The notes beneath the pieces were generated by a model. It was not told the origin of the DNA. It ran no database searches and worked only from the letters and a program-made list of their open reading frames with translations. From the NCBI GenBank assembly GCA_963783085.1, contig CAWAMJ010000010.1, positions 310,001 to 374,000 on the forward strand: DNA of 64,000 nucleotides. The letters are read 5' to 3'. The DNA is from CAVYUC01 sp963783085. GTDB taxonomy: Bacteria > Bacteroidota > Bacteroidia > Bacteroidales > Prolixibacteraceae. A program made the translations under genes and the position numbers. Positions 8,993 to 18,223 of this stretch are shown piece by piece. Positions within the stretch are counted from its first letter, which is position 1. The number at the start of each line of letters is the position of its first letter.

Positions 8993-11731
8993 ATGAACAG
9001 AATGCGAAAGCAAATTATATTGCTGCTTTTAATGTGTGTATTTTTTATTTCAGGAGCCTGGGCACAGGTGGCAGACAGCACAAATTTCTCCATTTACTAT
9101 TCGAGCCCCAAAGAATATACCATTGCCGGTATTAAAGTTTCGGGAATCCGATATTTGGACGAAACAGTTTTGTTGCAACTTTCAGGGCTGACGGTGGGCG
9201 AGGAAATACAGGTGCCGGGCGATGCAATTACTGACGCCATTAAAAAACTATGGGGGCAGGGGCTTTTTTCCGATGTGAAAATTACCGCTACCAAAGTGGT
9301 GGGCAACGAAATTTGGCTCGACATTTATCTTCAGGAAAGGCCGCGGCTTTCGGATGTGAATTTTTACGGCGTCAGCAAATCGGAAAAAGACGATATTACC
9401 GAAAAAGTACTTTTGTTAAAGGGCAGTCAGATTACTGATAACCAGGTGAATAATGCCGAGCGGACCATCAAAAATATTTTCCTCGAAAAGGGATTTTTAA
9501 ATACAGAAGTAAATGTGGTACAACGTGATGATACCACTCAAAATAACAGCGTTGTACTCGATATTTACATCGATAAAAAAGAAAAAGTTAAAGTAAATGA
9601 AATTACTATTCATGGTAATGAACATGTTAAAGACAACGTGTTGGAACGTGCCATGAAAAAGACCAACGAGCCAAAGCTGCTGAACTTTTTCAAAACAAAA
9701 AAGTTCCTCAGCGAAGAATATAAAAACGATAAAGCAAAACTCATTGATAAGTACAACGAAAAAGGTTACCGTGATGCCGTTATTCTGGATGACACAGTTT
9801 ACCAGGTGGAAGTAGGCCGGAGAAACAAACCGAAAGTAAACATCGATATAACGGTTGAAGAAGGAGATAAATACTATTTCGGCGATGTGAGATGGGTGGG
9901 AAATACAGTGTATCCTTCGGAATATTTGAACACCTACCTTGGAATTAATAAAGGAGATGTTTTCAATCAGAAAACGTTGGATAAACGTCTTTTCGACAAT
10001 GATGAAGGTTTAAATAACCTGTATCTCGACAAAGGTTATCTCTTTTTCGATTTGCAGCCGGTGGAAGTGAACATCGACAATGATACCATCGACTATGAAA
10101 TGCGCATCAGGGAGGGGAAACAGGCAACTATCGATAAAGTACTTATCAGCGGGAATACTAAAACCCACGAGCATGTTGCACGTCGGGAATTGCGTACATA
10201 TCCGGGCGATTTGTTTAGTAAGTCGAACATCATTCGTTCGGTAAGGGAATTATCGCAACTGGGGCATTTCGATCCGGAAGCCATTAATCCCGATATCCGT
10301 CCCCACCCGGAAGATGGCACTGTAGATATTGATTACCAGTTACAGGAAAAAGCGAATGACCAGATAGAACTGTCGGGAGGTTGGGGCGCCGGGATGTTTG
10401 TAGGTTCCGTCGGTCTGAAATTTGCCAATTTTTCGGTCAGGAATATTTTGAACAAAGAAGCCTGGCGGCCGCTGCCAACCGGCGACGGACAAACACTTAG
10501 TTTGCGTTATCAAACCAGCGGGAGGTATTACAAAACCATTAGTTTATCATTTATTGAGCCGTGGCTGGGCGGTAAAAAACCAAATTCATTTTCGCTGTCG
10601 TTTTCTTACTCAAGAATAAATTACAGCGCCAATAAATATTACAACAACTACGGTGGTTACGGTGGTTATGGCGGTGGTTATGGTGGTTATCCATACGGCG
10701 GCGGCTATGGCGGTTATCCATATGGCGGTGGTGGTTATCCCTACGGCGGTTACGGCGGTTACGGTGGTTATGGCGGTTATGGCGGTTATGGTGGTTATCC
10801 GTATGGCAGCTACTATCAGCCCCAGTACAATTACAGTTCGGAAAATAAAGATGAAACGAATGACCAGATTTGGGCAACTTCGGCGATTGCTATGGGATAT
10901 GGTTACCGGCTTTCATGGCCCGACGACTATTTTACCGTGTACCACGAGCTGTCGATGGAGCATTACCGTCTGCAAAACATGGGAAGCTATTTTTACTTCC
11001 TGGCCGATGAAAACGGACAAGTGAACGGGACATTTAACAACTTCAGCTTTAAAACCGTATTTGGCAGGAATTCAGTAGACAACCCGCTTTACTCGCGCCG
11101 GGGATCACAATTAACGCTTTCGCTGAAATTAACGCCGCCGTTCTCCCTGTTCGATGGCAAAGATTCACAGTCGTCGGATTTAACCAATGCAGAGCGGTTC
11201 AAATGGATTGAGTATCACAAATGGCTGCTGAAGGGCCAATTGTACAATCCGTTAACTAAAAATACGAACCTGGTATTGCGTACTGCGCTGGAGATGGGCT
11301 TTTTGGGATATTACGATCCATACAGAAGATCACCGTTTGAAGGATTTATTGTTGGCGGTTCGGGAATGTCGGGATATAACATTTACGGTACCGATTATGT
11401 AGCACTGCGTGGGTACAAAGATTTCAGCTTGAGCCCAAGAAATGGTTCGAGCATGTATTCGAAATTTACCATGGAATTGCGTTATCCGATTACACTGAAA
11501 CCAAGCGCCACCATTTATGCACTTACGTTCCTTGAAGGCGGAAATGCGAACGTGAACTTTCAGAATTATAATCCGTTCAAGCTCTACCGATCGGCAGGCG
11601 TAGGAGTTAGGATTTTTCTCCCGATGTTCGGTTTAATGGGAATTGACTGGGGGTACGGTTTTGATGAAATACCCGGTGTACCCGATGCCAACGGGAGCCA
11701 GTTCCACTTTGTTATTGGCCAGCAGTTCTGA
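8993..11731 (+). CDS. bamA: Outer-membrane protein assembly factor BamA with Gly-Tyr-rich loop
   Basis: Central component of the outer-membrane beta-barrel assembly machine. The 912-residue precursor has a signal peptide (about residues 1-25, ending GAWAQ) and POTRA repeats to about residue 455. The first begins at YTIAGIKVSGIRYLD, and later ones have VNEITIHGNEHVKDN and KVLISGNTKTHEHV. The C-terminal 16-strand barrel ends with FHFVIGQQF, whose last residue is the aromatic expected for Bam substrates. In the barrel, between strands SFSLSFSYSRINYS and WATSAIAMGYGYRLSW, there is a roughly 50-residue Gly/Tyr repeat (about 553-604) absent from ordinary BamA. By comparison with E. coli BamA topology it falls in the second extracellular loop (inference). 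It is encoded upstream of two OmpH chaperones. Confidence 0.95.
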   Translation: MNRMRKQIILLLLMCVFFISGAWAQVADSTNFSIYYSSPKEYTIAGIKVSGIRYLDETVLLQLSGLTVGEEIQVPGDAITDAIKKLWGQGLFSDVKITATKVVGNEIWLDIYLQERPRLSDVNFYGVSKSEKDDITEKVLLLKGSQITDNQVNNAERTIKNIFLEKGFLNTEVNVVQRDDTTQNNSVVLDIYIDKKEKVKVNEITIHGNEHVKDNVLERAMKKTNEPKLLNFFKTKKFLSEEYKNDKAKLIDKYNEKGYRDAVILDDTVYQVEVGRRNKPKVNIDITVEEGDKYYFGDVRWVGNTVYPSEYLNTYLGINKGDVFNQKTLDKRLFDNDEGLNNLYLDKGYLFFDLQPVEVNIDNDTIDYEMRIREGKQATIDKVLISGNTKTHEHVARRELRTYPGDLFSKSNIIRSVRELSQLGHFDPEAINPDIRPHPEDGTVDIDYQLQEKANDQIELSGGWGAGMFVGSVGLKFANFSVRNILNKEAWRPLPTGDGQTLSLRYQTSGRYYKTISLSFIEPWLGGKKPNSFSLSFSYSRINYSANKYYNNYGGYGGYGGGYGGYPYGGGYGGYPYGGGGYPYGGYGGYGGYGGYGGYGGYPYGSYYQPQYNYSSENKDETNDQIWATSAIAMGYGYRLSWPDDYFTVYHELSMEHYRLQNMGSYFYFLADENGQVNGTFNNFSFKTVFGRNSVDNPLYSRRGSQLTLSLKLTPPFSLFDGKDSQSSDLTNAERFKWIEYHKWLLKGQLYNPLTKNTNLVLRTALEMGFLGYYDPYRRSPFEGFIVGGSGMSGYNIYGTDYVALRGYKDFSLSPRNGSSMYSKFTMELRYPITLKPSATIYALTFLEGGNANVNFQNYNPFKLYRSAGVGVRIFLPMFGLMGIDWGYGFDEIPGVPDANGSQFHFVIGQQF
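10651..10806 (+). repeat. In-frame codon repeat encoding a Gly-Gly-Tyr tract in bamA
   Basis: Degenerate tandem repeat with a 9-base unit close to GGYGGTTAY, interrupted by YPYGGG-type units. It is a multiple of three throughout, so length changes would keep the barrel in frame. Repeated GGTTATGGC-like units invite slipped-strand expansion and contraction. Confidence 0.85.
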
Positions 11732-11793
11732 TGATTATGCTTTTGGCATAAAATATGATAAAGCAAATTCAGTTACAACTAAAAAAAATAGTC

Positions 11794-12306
11794 ATGAAAA
11801 AATTAATATTAATCGTTGCTGCCATTCTGGCTTTTACCGGAATCAGTCATGCACAAAAATATGGTTTTATCGATTCAGGTTATATCCTTGAAAATATTCC
11901 GGCGTTCAATGCAGCGCAGGAGCAACTGAACCAGCTTTCATCGCAGTATCAGAAAGAGCTGGAATCAATGCATGCTGAAATCGAGCAAATGTACAAGGAT
12001 TTTCAGGCTGAAAGTGTACTGCTCTCGGAGGACATGAAACGCAAACGCGAGGATGTCATCATTTCAAAAGAAAAGGATTACAAACAACTTCAGCAAAAAT
12101 ACTTCGGGCCAAGCGGCGATTTGTTCAAAAAGCGGCAGGCGCTTGTAAAACCGATTCAGGACGATATATTCAATGCCGTTCAGGAAATTGCCGACGAAGG
12201 AAGTTACGCGGTCATTTTTGATAAATCGGGAGGTACTACTTTATTTTATACGAACCCGCGGTACGATTTAAGCGACCAGGTATTACAAAAACTCGGATAT
12301 AAATAA
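11794..12306 (+). CDS. OmpH/Skp-family periplasmic chaperone (copy 1)
   Basis: A 170-residue OmpH-family protein that would hold unfolded outer-membrane proteins in the periplasm for BamA. The ATG at 11794 was chosen because it begins a standard signal peptide (MKKLILIVAAILAFTGISHA, cleavage before QKYG); the upstream in-frame ATG at 11755 adds 13 polar residues. The mature protein starts KYGFIDSGYILENIPAF, the typical first strand. A long charged coiled-coil follows (about 45-120), and it ends with a second strand region YAVIFDKSGGTTLFYTNP. It follows bamA and precedes a second paralogue. Confidence 0.92.
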   Translation: MKKLILIVAAILAFTGISHAQKYGFIDSGYILENIPAFNAAQEQLNQLSSQYQKELESMHAEIEQMYKDFQAESVLLSEDMKRKREDVIISKEKDYKQLQQKYFGPSGDLFKKRQALVKPIQDDIFNAVQEIADEGSYAVIFDKSGGTTLFYTNPRYDLSDQVLQKLGYK

Positions 12307-12352
12307 TTAATCGTTATATTTGTGACCAAAATTTTTTAACACCACATTGATT

Positions 12353-12868
12353 ATGAGAAATTTAATGAAAATTTGTGCTGTTCTGCTGCTGTTTGTTGCA
12401 GCAACATCGGCTAACGCCCAGGGATTGAAATTCGGGCACATCGATTTGCAGGCGCTGATACAGATAATGCCCGAGCGTGTCGCCGCCGAAACCGAATTTA
12501 ATAATTTTCAAACAGAATTGGAAGATGTTCTGGGGGAGATGCAGACTAACTATCAGCAAAAATTGAAAGAACTGGAGCAACTGGGAAATGCCGCTTCAGA
12601 AATTAAAAGAAATGCTAAAGTTACAGAAATACAGGATATTCAGCAACGGATTCAGAATTACCAGGTAACTGCACAGCAACAACTTCAGCAAAAACAACAG
12701 GAAGTGCTTAAGCCTGTGTTCGACAAAGCCGAAGCGGCTATTGGCGAAGTAGCCAAAGAACAGGGACTGATGTACGTTTTCGACACAAGTTCAAACGTTG
12801 TTATTTACAAATCGAACCAAAGTGTTGATGTTCTGCCGCTGGTAAAAAAGAAACTCGGAATCGATTAA
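12353..12868 (+). CDS. OmpH/Skp-family periplasmic chaperone (copy 2)
   Basis: A 171-residue paralogue of the preceding gene. The ATG at 12353 starts a signal peptide (MRNLMKICAVLLLFVAATSA then NAQ); an in-frame TTG six bases earlier is not needed. The mature domain has KFGHIDLQALIQIMPE, a Gln-rich coiled-coil (about 65-120, many QQ pairs), and the closing strand LMYVFDTSSNVVIYKS. Tandem OmpH genes after bamA are usual in Bacteroidota. A strong terminator follows 26 bases after the stop, closing the operon that probably begins at 7506. Confidence 0.92.
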   Translation: MRNLMKICAVLLLFVAATSANAQGLKFGHIDLQALIQIMPERVAAETEFNNFQTELEDVLGEMQTNYQQKLKELEQLGNAASEIKRNAKVTEIQDIQQRIQNYQVTAQQQLQQKQQEVLKPVFDKAEAAIGEVAKEQGLMYVFDTSSNVVIYKSNQSVDVLPLVKKKLGID

Positions 12869-12893
12869 TAATAGCTATAACAAGAAATGATAA

Positions 12894-12925
12894 AGGGCCG
12901 TTCGTTGTTTTCGAATGGCTTTTTT
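12894..12925 (+). terminator. Rho-independent terminator after the bamA-ompH operon
   Basis: Stem GCCGTTCG (12897-12904) pairs with CGAATGGC (12912-12919) with one G-T wobble and a 7-base loop, followed by T6. Confidence 0.85.
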
Positions 12926-13012
12926 TTATGCTTTCGCGCCAATTTTGTTGGATTGAAATTGAAATCAGCTTATATTTATTGACCGCTGGATTGTTCATCA
13001 AACTTAACAGGT

Positions 13013-14848
13013 ATGGAACTGGAATACGAATCAAACAAGAACGGAGAAATTGCCCTGGCAGAAAATACGCTTTTCGAAATTGCATGGGAAGTATGTAACC
13101 AGGTGGGAGGAATCTATACAGTTATCCGGTCGAAAGTACCGTCGGTAATCGAAAAGCAAGGGAAAGAAAATTATTTTCTGATTGGTCCCTATTTTGAAGA
13201 TCAGGCCAATGCGCATTTTGATGCGGCAACTGATTTTTCGTCGCCTATTGGTAAAGCCGTATTGCAAATGCAGGAACGAGGATTCGATGTACATTACGGG
13301 CAATGGATTGTGTCGGGCCGGCCTAACGTTGTGCTTTTTAATCCGTTTTCGGTATATGATAAACTGAATGAAATAAAACATTTTGTCTGGCAGGATTATC
13401 ACATTTCACTCCCGGGGCAGGATGTACTGCTCGACCAGGTGGCGGCTTTCGGATTTCAGGTAAAGGAGTTTTTCCGCTATCTCTGTTCGTCAGGCTATTG
13501 CAAAAGCACCGTTATCGCTCATTTTCACGAATGGATGGCTGGATTGCCCATTCCGGGAATCCGGAAAGACAGGCTTGATATTAAAATTGTTTTCACGACA
13601 CATGCTACCCTGTTGGGGCGTTATTTGGCCATGAATGACCAAAAATTTTACGAACACCTGTCTTTTTACAACTGGGAGGCTGAAGCCTCAAGATTTAATA
13701 TAAAACCCATTGCAGAAATTGAGCGGGCTTCGGCGCATGGAGCGCATGTTTTTACCACCGTTAGCGAAGTAACTGCCCGCGAATGCAAACAGCTTTTGGG
13801 GCGCACGCCTGATTTAATCCTTCCAAACGGCCTGAATATTCAACGTTTTGAAGCACTTCACCACGTGCAGAACCAGCACATTCAATATAAGGAACAAATA
13901 CACGAGTTTGTCCGGGGACATTTTTTTCAAAGTTATTCCTTCGACCTCGATAACACACTCTATTTTTTTACTTCCGGAAGGTATGAATACCACAATAAAG
14001 GTTACGATGTGACCCTGGAAGCGCTGGCCCGCCTTAACTGGAAATTACAACAAGCAAAATCACCAATGACCATCGTCGCATTTTTTATCACCCGCCAGCC
14101 GTTTTACACCTTCAATCCGGATGTGCTTCACGCAAAAGCGCAAATTGAAGATATTCACCGGGTTTGCAATGAAATTAAGGAACAGATTGGAAAACGCCTG
14201 TATACAAAAATTACTTCACTTGCCGGCTCCTATGAATTTCCGGATTTACGCGAAATGGTCGACGATTATTTGCGGCTGAAACTGCGCCGGAACGTTCAAA
14301 GCTGGAAATCAAAACAGCTCCCGAAGATTGTAACGCATACCATGAAAGATGACGTAAACGATGACATTTTGAAGTTTTTGCGGACATCGAATCTGGTAAA
14401 TAACCGGCACGATAAGGTTAAAGTAGTTTACCATCCTGATTTTATAACTACTTCGAACCCGCTGTTCAAAATGGATTACAACCAGTTTGTGAGAGGCTGC
14501 CATCTGGGTATTTTTCCGAGCATGTACGAACCATGGGGTTATACACCGCTGGAATGCCTTGCAAGCGGTTTACCATCGATTACCAGTAACCTGGCAGGAT
14601 TTGGCGACTATGTGGTGAAGAATATTCCCGACCACGAGGAAAAAGGAATGTATATTATCAACCGGCAGGGACATAACTTCTACGATGCAGCAGAGGATTT
14701 GGCCAATATCATGTTCCGGTTTGCCGGATTAACACGCCGGGAACGAATTTCACTCCGTTACAAAAGCGAAGAATCCTCACTTCATTTCGACTGGTCGAAC
14801 CTGGGGAAATATTACGATGAGGCTTACAAATTGGCAACCGAGCGATAG
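13013..14848 (+). CDS. Glycogen synthase, GT3 (eukaryote-like) family
   Basis: A 611-residue retaining glycosyltransferase. The start FEIAWEVCNQVGGIYTVIRS and TVSEVTARECKQLLGR with PNGLNI match the GT3 family (animal/fungal glycogen synthase), not the bacterial GT5 GlgA that begins KxGGLGD. The catalytic E-x7-E motif is EPWGYTPLE (Glu506, Glu514), followed by GLPSITSNLAGFGDYV. The allosteric arginine-rich C-terminal tail of eukaryotic enzymes is absent, and the protein ends soon after the GT domain. The sugar donor (UDP- versus ADP-glucose) cannot be decided; GT3 enzymes generally use UDP-glucose. It lies between a terminator and murI (21 bases). Confidence 0.9.
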   Translation: MELEYESNKNGEIALAENTLFEIAWEVCNQVGGIYTVIRSKVPSVIEKQGKENYFLIGPYFEDQANAHFDAATDFSSPIGKAVLQMQERGFDVHYGQWIVSGRPNVVLFNPFSVYDKLNEIKHFVWQDYHISLPGQDVLLDQVAAFGFQVKEFFRYLCSSGYCKSTVIAHFHEWMAGLPIPGIRKDRLDIKIVFTTHATLLGRYLAMNDQKFYEHLSFYNWEAEASRFNIKPIAEIERASAHGAHVFTTVSEVTARECKQLLGRTPDLILPNGLNIQRFEALHHVQNQHIQYKEQIHEFVRGHFFQSYSFDLDNTLYFFTSGRYEYHNKGYDVTLEALARLNWKLQQAKSPMTIVAFFITRQPFYTFNPDVLHAKAQIEDIHRVCNEIKEQIGKRLYTKITSLAGSYEFPDLREMVDDYLRLKLRRNVQSWKSKQLPKIVTHTMKDDVNDDILKFLRTSNLVNNRHDKVKVVYHPDFITTSNPLFKMDYNQFVRGCHLGIFPSMYEPWGYTPLECLASGLPSITSNLAGFGDYVVKNIPDHEEKGMYIINRQGHNFYDAAEDLANIMFRFAGLTRRERISLRYKSEESSLHFDWSNLGKYYDEAYKLATER

Positions 14849-14869
14849 TAAATAAATACATAAAATTCC

Positions 14870-15697
14870 ATGAGTTATTCTCCGATAGGCGTTTTCGATT
14901 CCGGATACGGAGGGCTTACCGTTTTAAAGGAACTGGTAAAAGCTCTGCCTGAAAATGATTTCCTTTATTTAGGCGATAACGCCCGTACACCATATGGAAC
15001 GCGTTCGTTCAGAGTTGTTTATGAATACACGTTGCAGGCGGTGAAGTATTTGTTCAGCCAAAACTGCCCGTTGATTATCATTGCCTGCAATACCGCGTCG
15101 GCAAAAGCGCTGAGAAATATCCAGCAACTCGATTTGCCGCACATCGCTCCCGACCGCCGGGTTTTGGGTGTTATCAGGCCAAGTGTGGAAAAAGTTTCCG
15201 AGATAACACGAAACGGACATGTGGGAGTGGTTGGGACGGTAGGGACGGTAGTTTCGGAATCGTATCCCATTGAACTCGAAAAGTGGTCGAACAGAAAAGT
15301 TGTCTCCACTGTTCAGGAAGCTTGTCCGCTCTGGGTGCCCATTGTCGAAAACAACGAAATCGACTCCGAAGGCGCCGATTATTTCGTTCGAAAAAATATT
15401 CAAAATATTCTTGAAAAGGATAAAAACCTGGACACATTGATTTTAGGTTGTACGCATTATCCGCTGTTAATCCATGTTATCCGTAAATATGTCCCTGAAA
15501 ATATCCAAATCCTCGAACAGGGAGAAATTGTTGCAGAGAAACTGCTCGATTATTTGTCAAGGCATCCTGAAATAAAACAACGGCTTTCCATAAACAGGCA
15601 GGTAAGCTTCCAAACCACTGAAGCCACCGATACATTCACAGAAAAAGCAGCTTTATTTATGGGTAGCCCGGTGGAAGCGCAAACAGTTCATTTTTAA
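14870..15697 (+). CDS. murI: Glutamate racemase
   Basis: Makes D-glutamate for peptidoglycan. The 275-residue protein has GVFDSGYGGLTVL (residues 7-19), the first catalytic cysteine in IIACNTASAKAL (Cys73), the substrate loop YLGDNARTPYG (about 33-43) and the second catalytic cysteine in LILGCTHYPLL (Cys194). Length and motif spacing are normal. It starts 21 bases after the glycogen synthase stop, so it may share that transcript. Confidence 0.96.
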   Translation: MSYSPIGVFDSGYGGLTVLKELVKALPENDFLYLGDNARTPYGTRSFRVVYEYTLQAVKYLFSQNCPLIIIACNTASAKALRNIQQLDLPHIAPDRRVLGVIRPSVEKVSEITRNGHVGVVGTVGTVVSESYPIELEKWSNRKVVSTVQEACPLWVPIVENNEIDSEGADYFVRKNIQNILEKDKNLDTLILGCTHYPLLIHVIRKYVPENIQILEQGEIVAEKLLDYLSRHPEIKQRLSINRQVSFQTTEATDTFTEKAALFMGSPVEAQTVHF

Positions 15698-15735
15698 TCA
15701 CCGGCTGATTTTCTTTATAAAAATTCACCCGACTA

Positions 15736-15785
15736 TTGACACAATTTTAAAAATGTTGTATATTTGTAATATTGATATATTACAA
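15736..15785 (+). promoter_or_regulatory. Promoter with overlapping palindromic operator for the GntR-slipin operon
   Basis: TTG (15736-15738) and TATATTTG (15759-15766, TAnnTTTG) are 20 bases apart. A 22-base perfect inverted repeat, TTGTAATAT-tgat-ATATTACAA (15764-15785), overlaps the -7 element and transcription start and lies just before the regulator's ATG at 15801. This is the expected place for autorepression by the GntR protein (inference). Confidence 0.65.
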
Positions 15786-15800
15786 TATAATTATCATTCA

Positions 15801-16172
15801 ATGATTACGTTTAAATTAGATCCGAAAGCAGGGGCGCCGTTTTATCGCCAGATCATCGACCAGATTAAATTTGGGATTGCTTCGGGAAATCTCAAAACCG
15901 GAGAGCAGCTACCGACTGTTCGTTCGCTGGCCGTTGAACTGAAAGTGAATTTAAATACAGTTGCAAAAGCATATAAAGAGCTTGAAATTCAAAATGTTTT
16001 GGAAACCCAGCAGGGAACAGGAACATTTATCAACAATACCCAAATTAAAGTTTCGGAAAAGGAAAAAAGCAAAAAATTGCAGGACATCTGCAATGAATTT
16101 TCCACCATTGCCTTCAGTTACGGTTTCTCAGTAAACGACATCATAAATCAACTAAAAAAACAAGTGAAATGA
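15801..16172 (+). CDS. GntR-family regulator, YtrA-like
   Basis: A 123-residue transcription factor: winged helix-turn-helix of the GntR family (FYRQIIDQIKFGIASGNLKTGEQLPTVRSLA is split across residues 15-45, recognition helix VNLNTVAKAYKELE) plus only a short C-terminal tail, the mark of the YtrA subgroup. The ATG at 15801 is preferred over an upstream ATG at 15753 because the latter would sit inside the promoter and operator. Its stop overlaps the slipin ATG by four bases (ATGA), so the two are co-translated. Small molecule ligand unknown. Confidence 0.9.
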   Translation: MITFKLDPKAGAPFYRQIIDQIKFGIASGNLKTGEQLPTVRSLAVELKVNLNTVAKAYKELEIQNVLETQQGTGTFINNTQIKVSEKEKSKKLQDICNEFSTIAFSYGFSVNDIINQLKKQVK

Positions 16173-17056
16173 AAAAGAATTCCATTACAAAAGGTCTGTT
16201 CAACGCAGTATCTGCCAGTGTATTAATAGTATTGGCAGGAATTTCTGCCGGTTTGTATTACCTGGGAAAAGTCGATATACCGGTTTTTATAGCATTGCTT
16301 ATTGTTTCTGTTTTATTTGCAGTATCAATCAACATTGCCGATCAGTGGGAAAAAGCAGTCGTTCTGCGAATGGGGAAATTCAATGGTTTGAAAGGGCCAG
16401 GAATATTTCTCATCATTCCCATTATCGATAAAATTGATAAGTACATTGATCAGCGTATCCGGGTTACCGATTTTAAAGCTGAGCAGACGCTGACAAAAGA
16501 TACGGTCCCGGTGAATGTTGACGCAGTGGTTTACTGGACGGTCTGGGATGTTGAAAAAGCAGCGCTCGAAGTTCAGGAATATGAAAAGGCGATTTGGTAC
16601 ATCGCACAGACTGGTTTGCGTGACATCATCGGAAAACACGAACTGGCCGATTTGTTGCAGGAGCGCGATAAAATTGCTGAAGATTTGCAAAAAGTGCTCG
16701 ATCACAGTACCAATCCCTGGGGGATTACCTGCCAGAACGTAGGTATTAAAGATATCGTTATTCCACAGGGGCTGGCGGATGCCATGAGTAAAGAAGCACA
16801 AGCTGAACGTGAGCGCCGGGCACGGGTGATTCTCGGAACTGCTGAAACAGAAATCGCTGAGAAATTTGCCAAAGCCAGCGAACAGTATCGCAATAATCCT
16901 GTTGCACTTCATTTGCGGGGCATGAACATGCTTTTTGAAGGATTGAAAGAAAAAGGTTCGATGGTGATAGTGCCAAGTTCAGCGCTTGATACCATGAACC
17001 TTGGAGCCATCGGCGGATTGGTATCGCTGGGCAGGACAAATGAGGTGGTGTCGTAA
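16169..17056 (+). CDS. Slipin / stomatin-like SPFH protein
   Basis: A 295-residue membrane-anchored SPFH (band 7) protein. Two hydrophobic segments lie at about residues 10-28 and 34-52. The SPFH domain follows (EKAVVLRMGKFNGLKGPGIF, RVTDFKAEQTLTKDTVPVNV), then a coiled-coil segment rich in Glu/Arg/Ala (MSKEAQAERERRARVILG) and a hydrophobic C-terminal tail. The family forms oligomeric scaffolds in membrane microdomains. The four-base overlap with the GntR gene suggests induction by the same, probably membrane-related, signal. No NfeD partner is adjacent. Confidence 0.9.
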   Translation: MKKNSITKGLFNAVSASVLIVLAGISAGLYYLGKVDIPVFIALLIVSVLFAVSINIADQWEKAVVLRMGKFNGLKGPGIFLIIPIIDKIDKYIDQRIRVTDFKAEQTLTKDTVPVNVDAVVYWTVWDVEKAALEVQEYEKAIWYIAQTGLRDIIGKHELADLLQERDKIAEDLQKVLDHSTNPWGITCQNVGIKDIVIPQGLADAMSKEAQAERERRARVILGTAETEIAEKFAKASEQYRNNPVALHLRGMNMLFEGLKEKGSMVIVPSSALDTMNLGAIGGLVSLGRTNEVVS

Positions 17057-17098
17057 TCCCGAAAATTTCGATGAAAATGTTCATTGCCGTTCAGGGCT

Positions 17099-18211
17099 TC
17101 AACGAACGCTTTTATCTCCTGTTATTTTTGCAATAACCTGCTCCATTTTTGCTTCATGGTTTGTCATTTCCCTAACGAGTTTGAACTGTGCCCGGCATCT
17201 TTCGACGTTGTGTTCCGGATGATCCGTTTTGTAATAAACATCGCCTTCAAGGTAATCGGTGAGAAACCGGATTCCCATAATAAAAGTCATGAATTTTGCC
17301 GAGTGGGGCAGAAGGCTGATTTCTTTATCTGTAAGAAACATCTTTGTTTCCTCGAGAAAACCGTTTGAAAATGCCTCAAAAATTTCAAGGTTGATCGTGA
17401 TTTTATTCAAATCGGTTTCATCTTCTTCTGCAGTGGATGCAGCCGTGCGTATGGCATCTCCAAAGTCGAAATGAACCAGGCCGGGCATCACCGTATCCAA
17501 ATCAATCACACATAAAATTTGTCCGAATTTATCGAATAAAATGTTGTTGATTTTTGTATCGTTATGAGTTATTCTGACTGGAATTTCACCACTTTTCTGT
17601 GCCCGGATCAGCGTGTGCATTTCCTCTTCCATTTGCAGCGCGAAATCAATTTCCGGTTGTGTTTTTTCTTTCCGGTTTTGGTAATTCACCTGCAGCGCTT
17701 TCCGGAAATTACGATAACGAAATTCGATGTTGTGAAAATCGACAATGGTTTCGTTTAGGGGTTTCCCGGGTAAATCTTCCAACTGTTTTTGAAACCGTCC
17801 AAATCCTTTTCCGGCAAGGTAAGCATGTTCAGGATTTTCGATATTTTCAACGCTGTGGCTGCCGGCAATCAGCAGGAAAACCGTCCAGTAATTTCCATCG
17901 ACGTCTTTAAAATAGTAGTTTCCGGCTGGCGTTTGAACGTGTGTAATTACCCGCTTATCGATATCGCGAACACCTTTTTCTTCCATTTTTTTACGAATGT
18001 GCTGTGTAACGCGGACGATGTTTTCCATCATTCCGGGAACGTCCTTAAAAACATGATGGTTTTTACGCTGAAGGATATAATCGGGTTTTTCGGGTTCTTC
18101 AATAAAAATTCTGTACGTATCGTTTATGTGGCCATTCCCAAAAGGTTCAATTTTCAAAATTGTTCCATCCAGATTAAAACTTGCTGCAATTTCAGCTAAT
18201 TTCCCTGTCAT
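17099..18211 (-). CDS. APH-fold sugar kinase (N-acetylhexosamine 1-kinase-like)
   Basis: A 370-residue phosphotransferase of the aminoglycoside-phosphotransferase/choline-kinase fold. The catalytic loop ITHNDTKINNILF (about residues 214-226) gives HxDxxxxN, and VIDLDTVMPG supplies the metal-binding Asp. The N-terminal FGNGHINDTYRI is the nucleotide loop seen in NahK-like anomeric kinases. Context supports a sugar rather than an antibiotic substrate. The next upstream gene, 12 bases away, is a sugar-phosphate nucleotidyltransferase, and a FucP-type sugar permease gene follows on the same strand. Together they could import a hexosamine or galactose-type sugar and convert it to a nucleotide sugar (inference). 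Confidence 0.8.
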   Translation of the reverse strand: MTGKLAEIAASFNLDGTILKIEPFGNGHINDTYRIFIEEPEKPDYILQRKNHHVFKDVPGMMENIVRVTQHIRKKMEEKGVRDIDKRVITHVQTPAGNYYFKDVDGNYWTVFLLIAGSHSVENIENPEHAYLAGKGFGRFQKQLEDLPGKPLNETIVDFHNIEFRYRNFRKALQVNYQNRKEKTQPEIDFALQMEEEMHTLIRAQKSGEIPVRITHNDTKINNILFDKFGQILCVIDLDTVMPGLVHFDFGDAIRTAASTAEEDETDLNKITINLEIFEAFSNGFLEETKMFLTDKEISLLPHSAKFMTFIMGIRFLTDYLEGDVYYKTDHPEHNVERCRAQFKLVREMTNHEAKMEQVIAKITGDKSVR

Positions 18212-18223
18212 TTAAATGTGTTT

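Noticed and set aside
10551..11024. His/Arg/Asn-rich frame on the minus strand and Val/Met/Ala-rich frame on the plus strand across the bamA repeat
   Set aside because: They are the mirror and shifted-frame translations of the Gly-Tyr codon repeat in bamA.
17099..18211. Aminoglycoside-resistance gene
   Set aside because: The APH fold is real, but the sugar transporter and nucleotidyltransferase neighbours and the N-terminal NahK-like motif argue for a sugar kinase.
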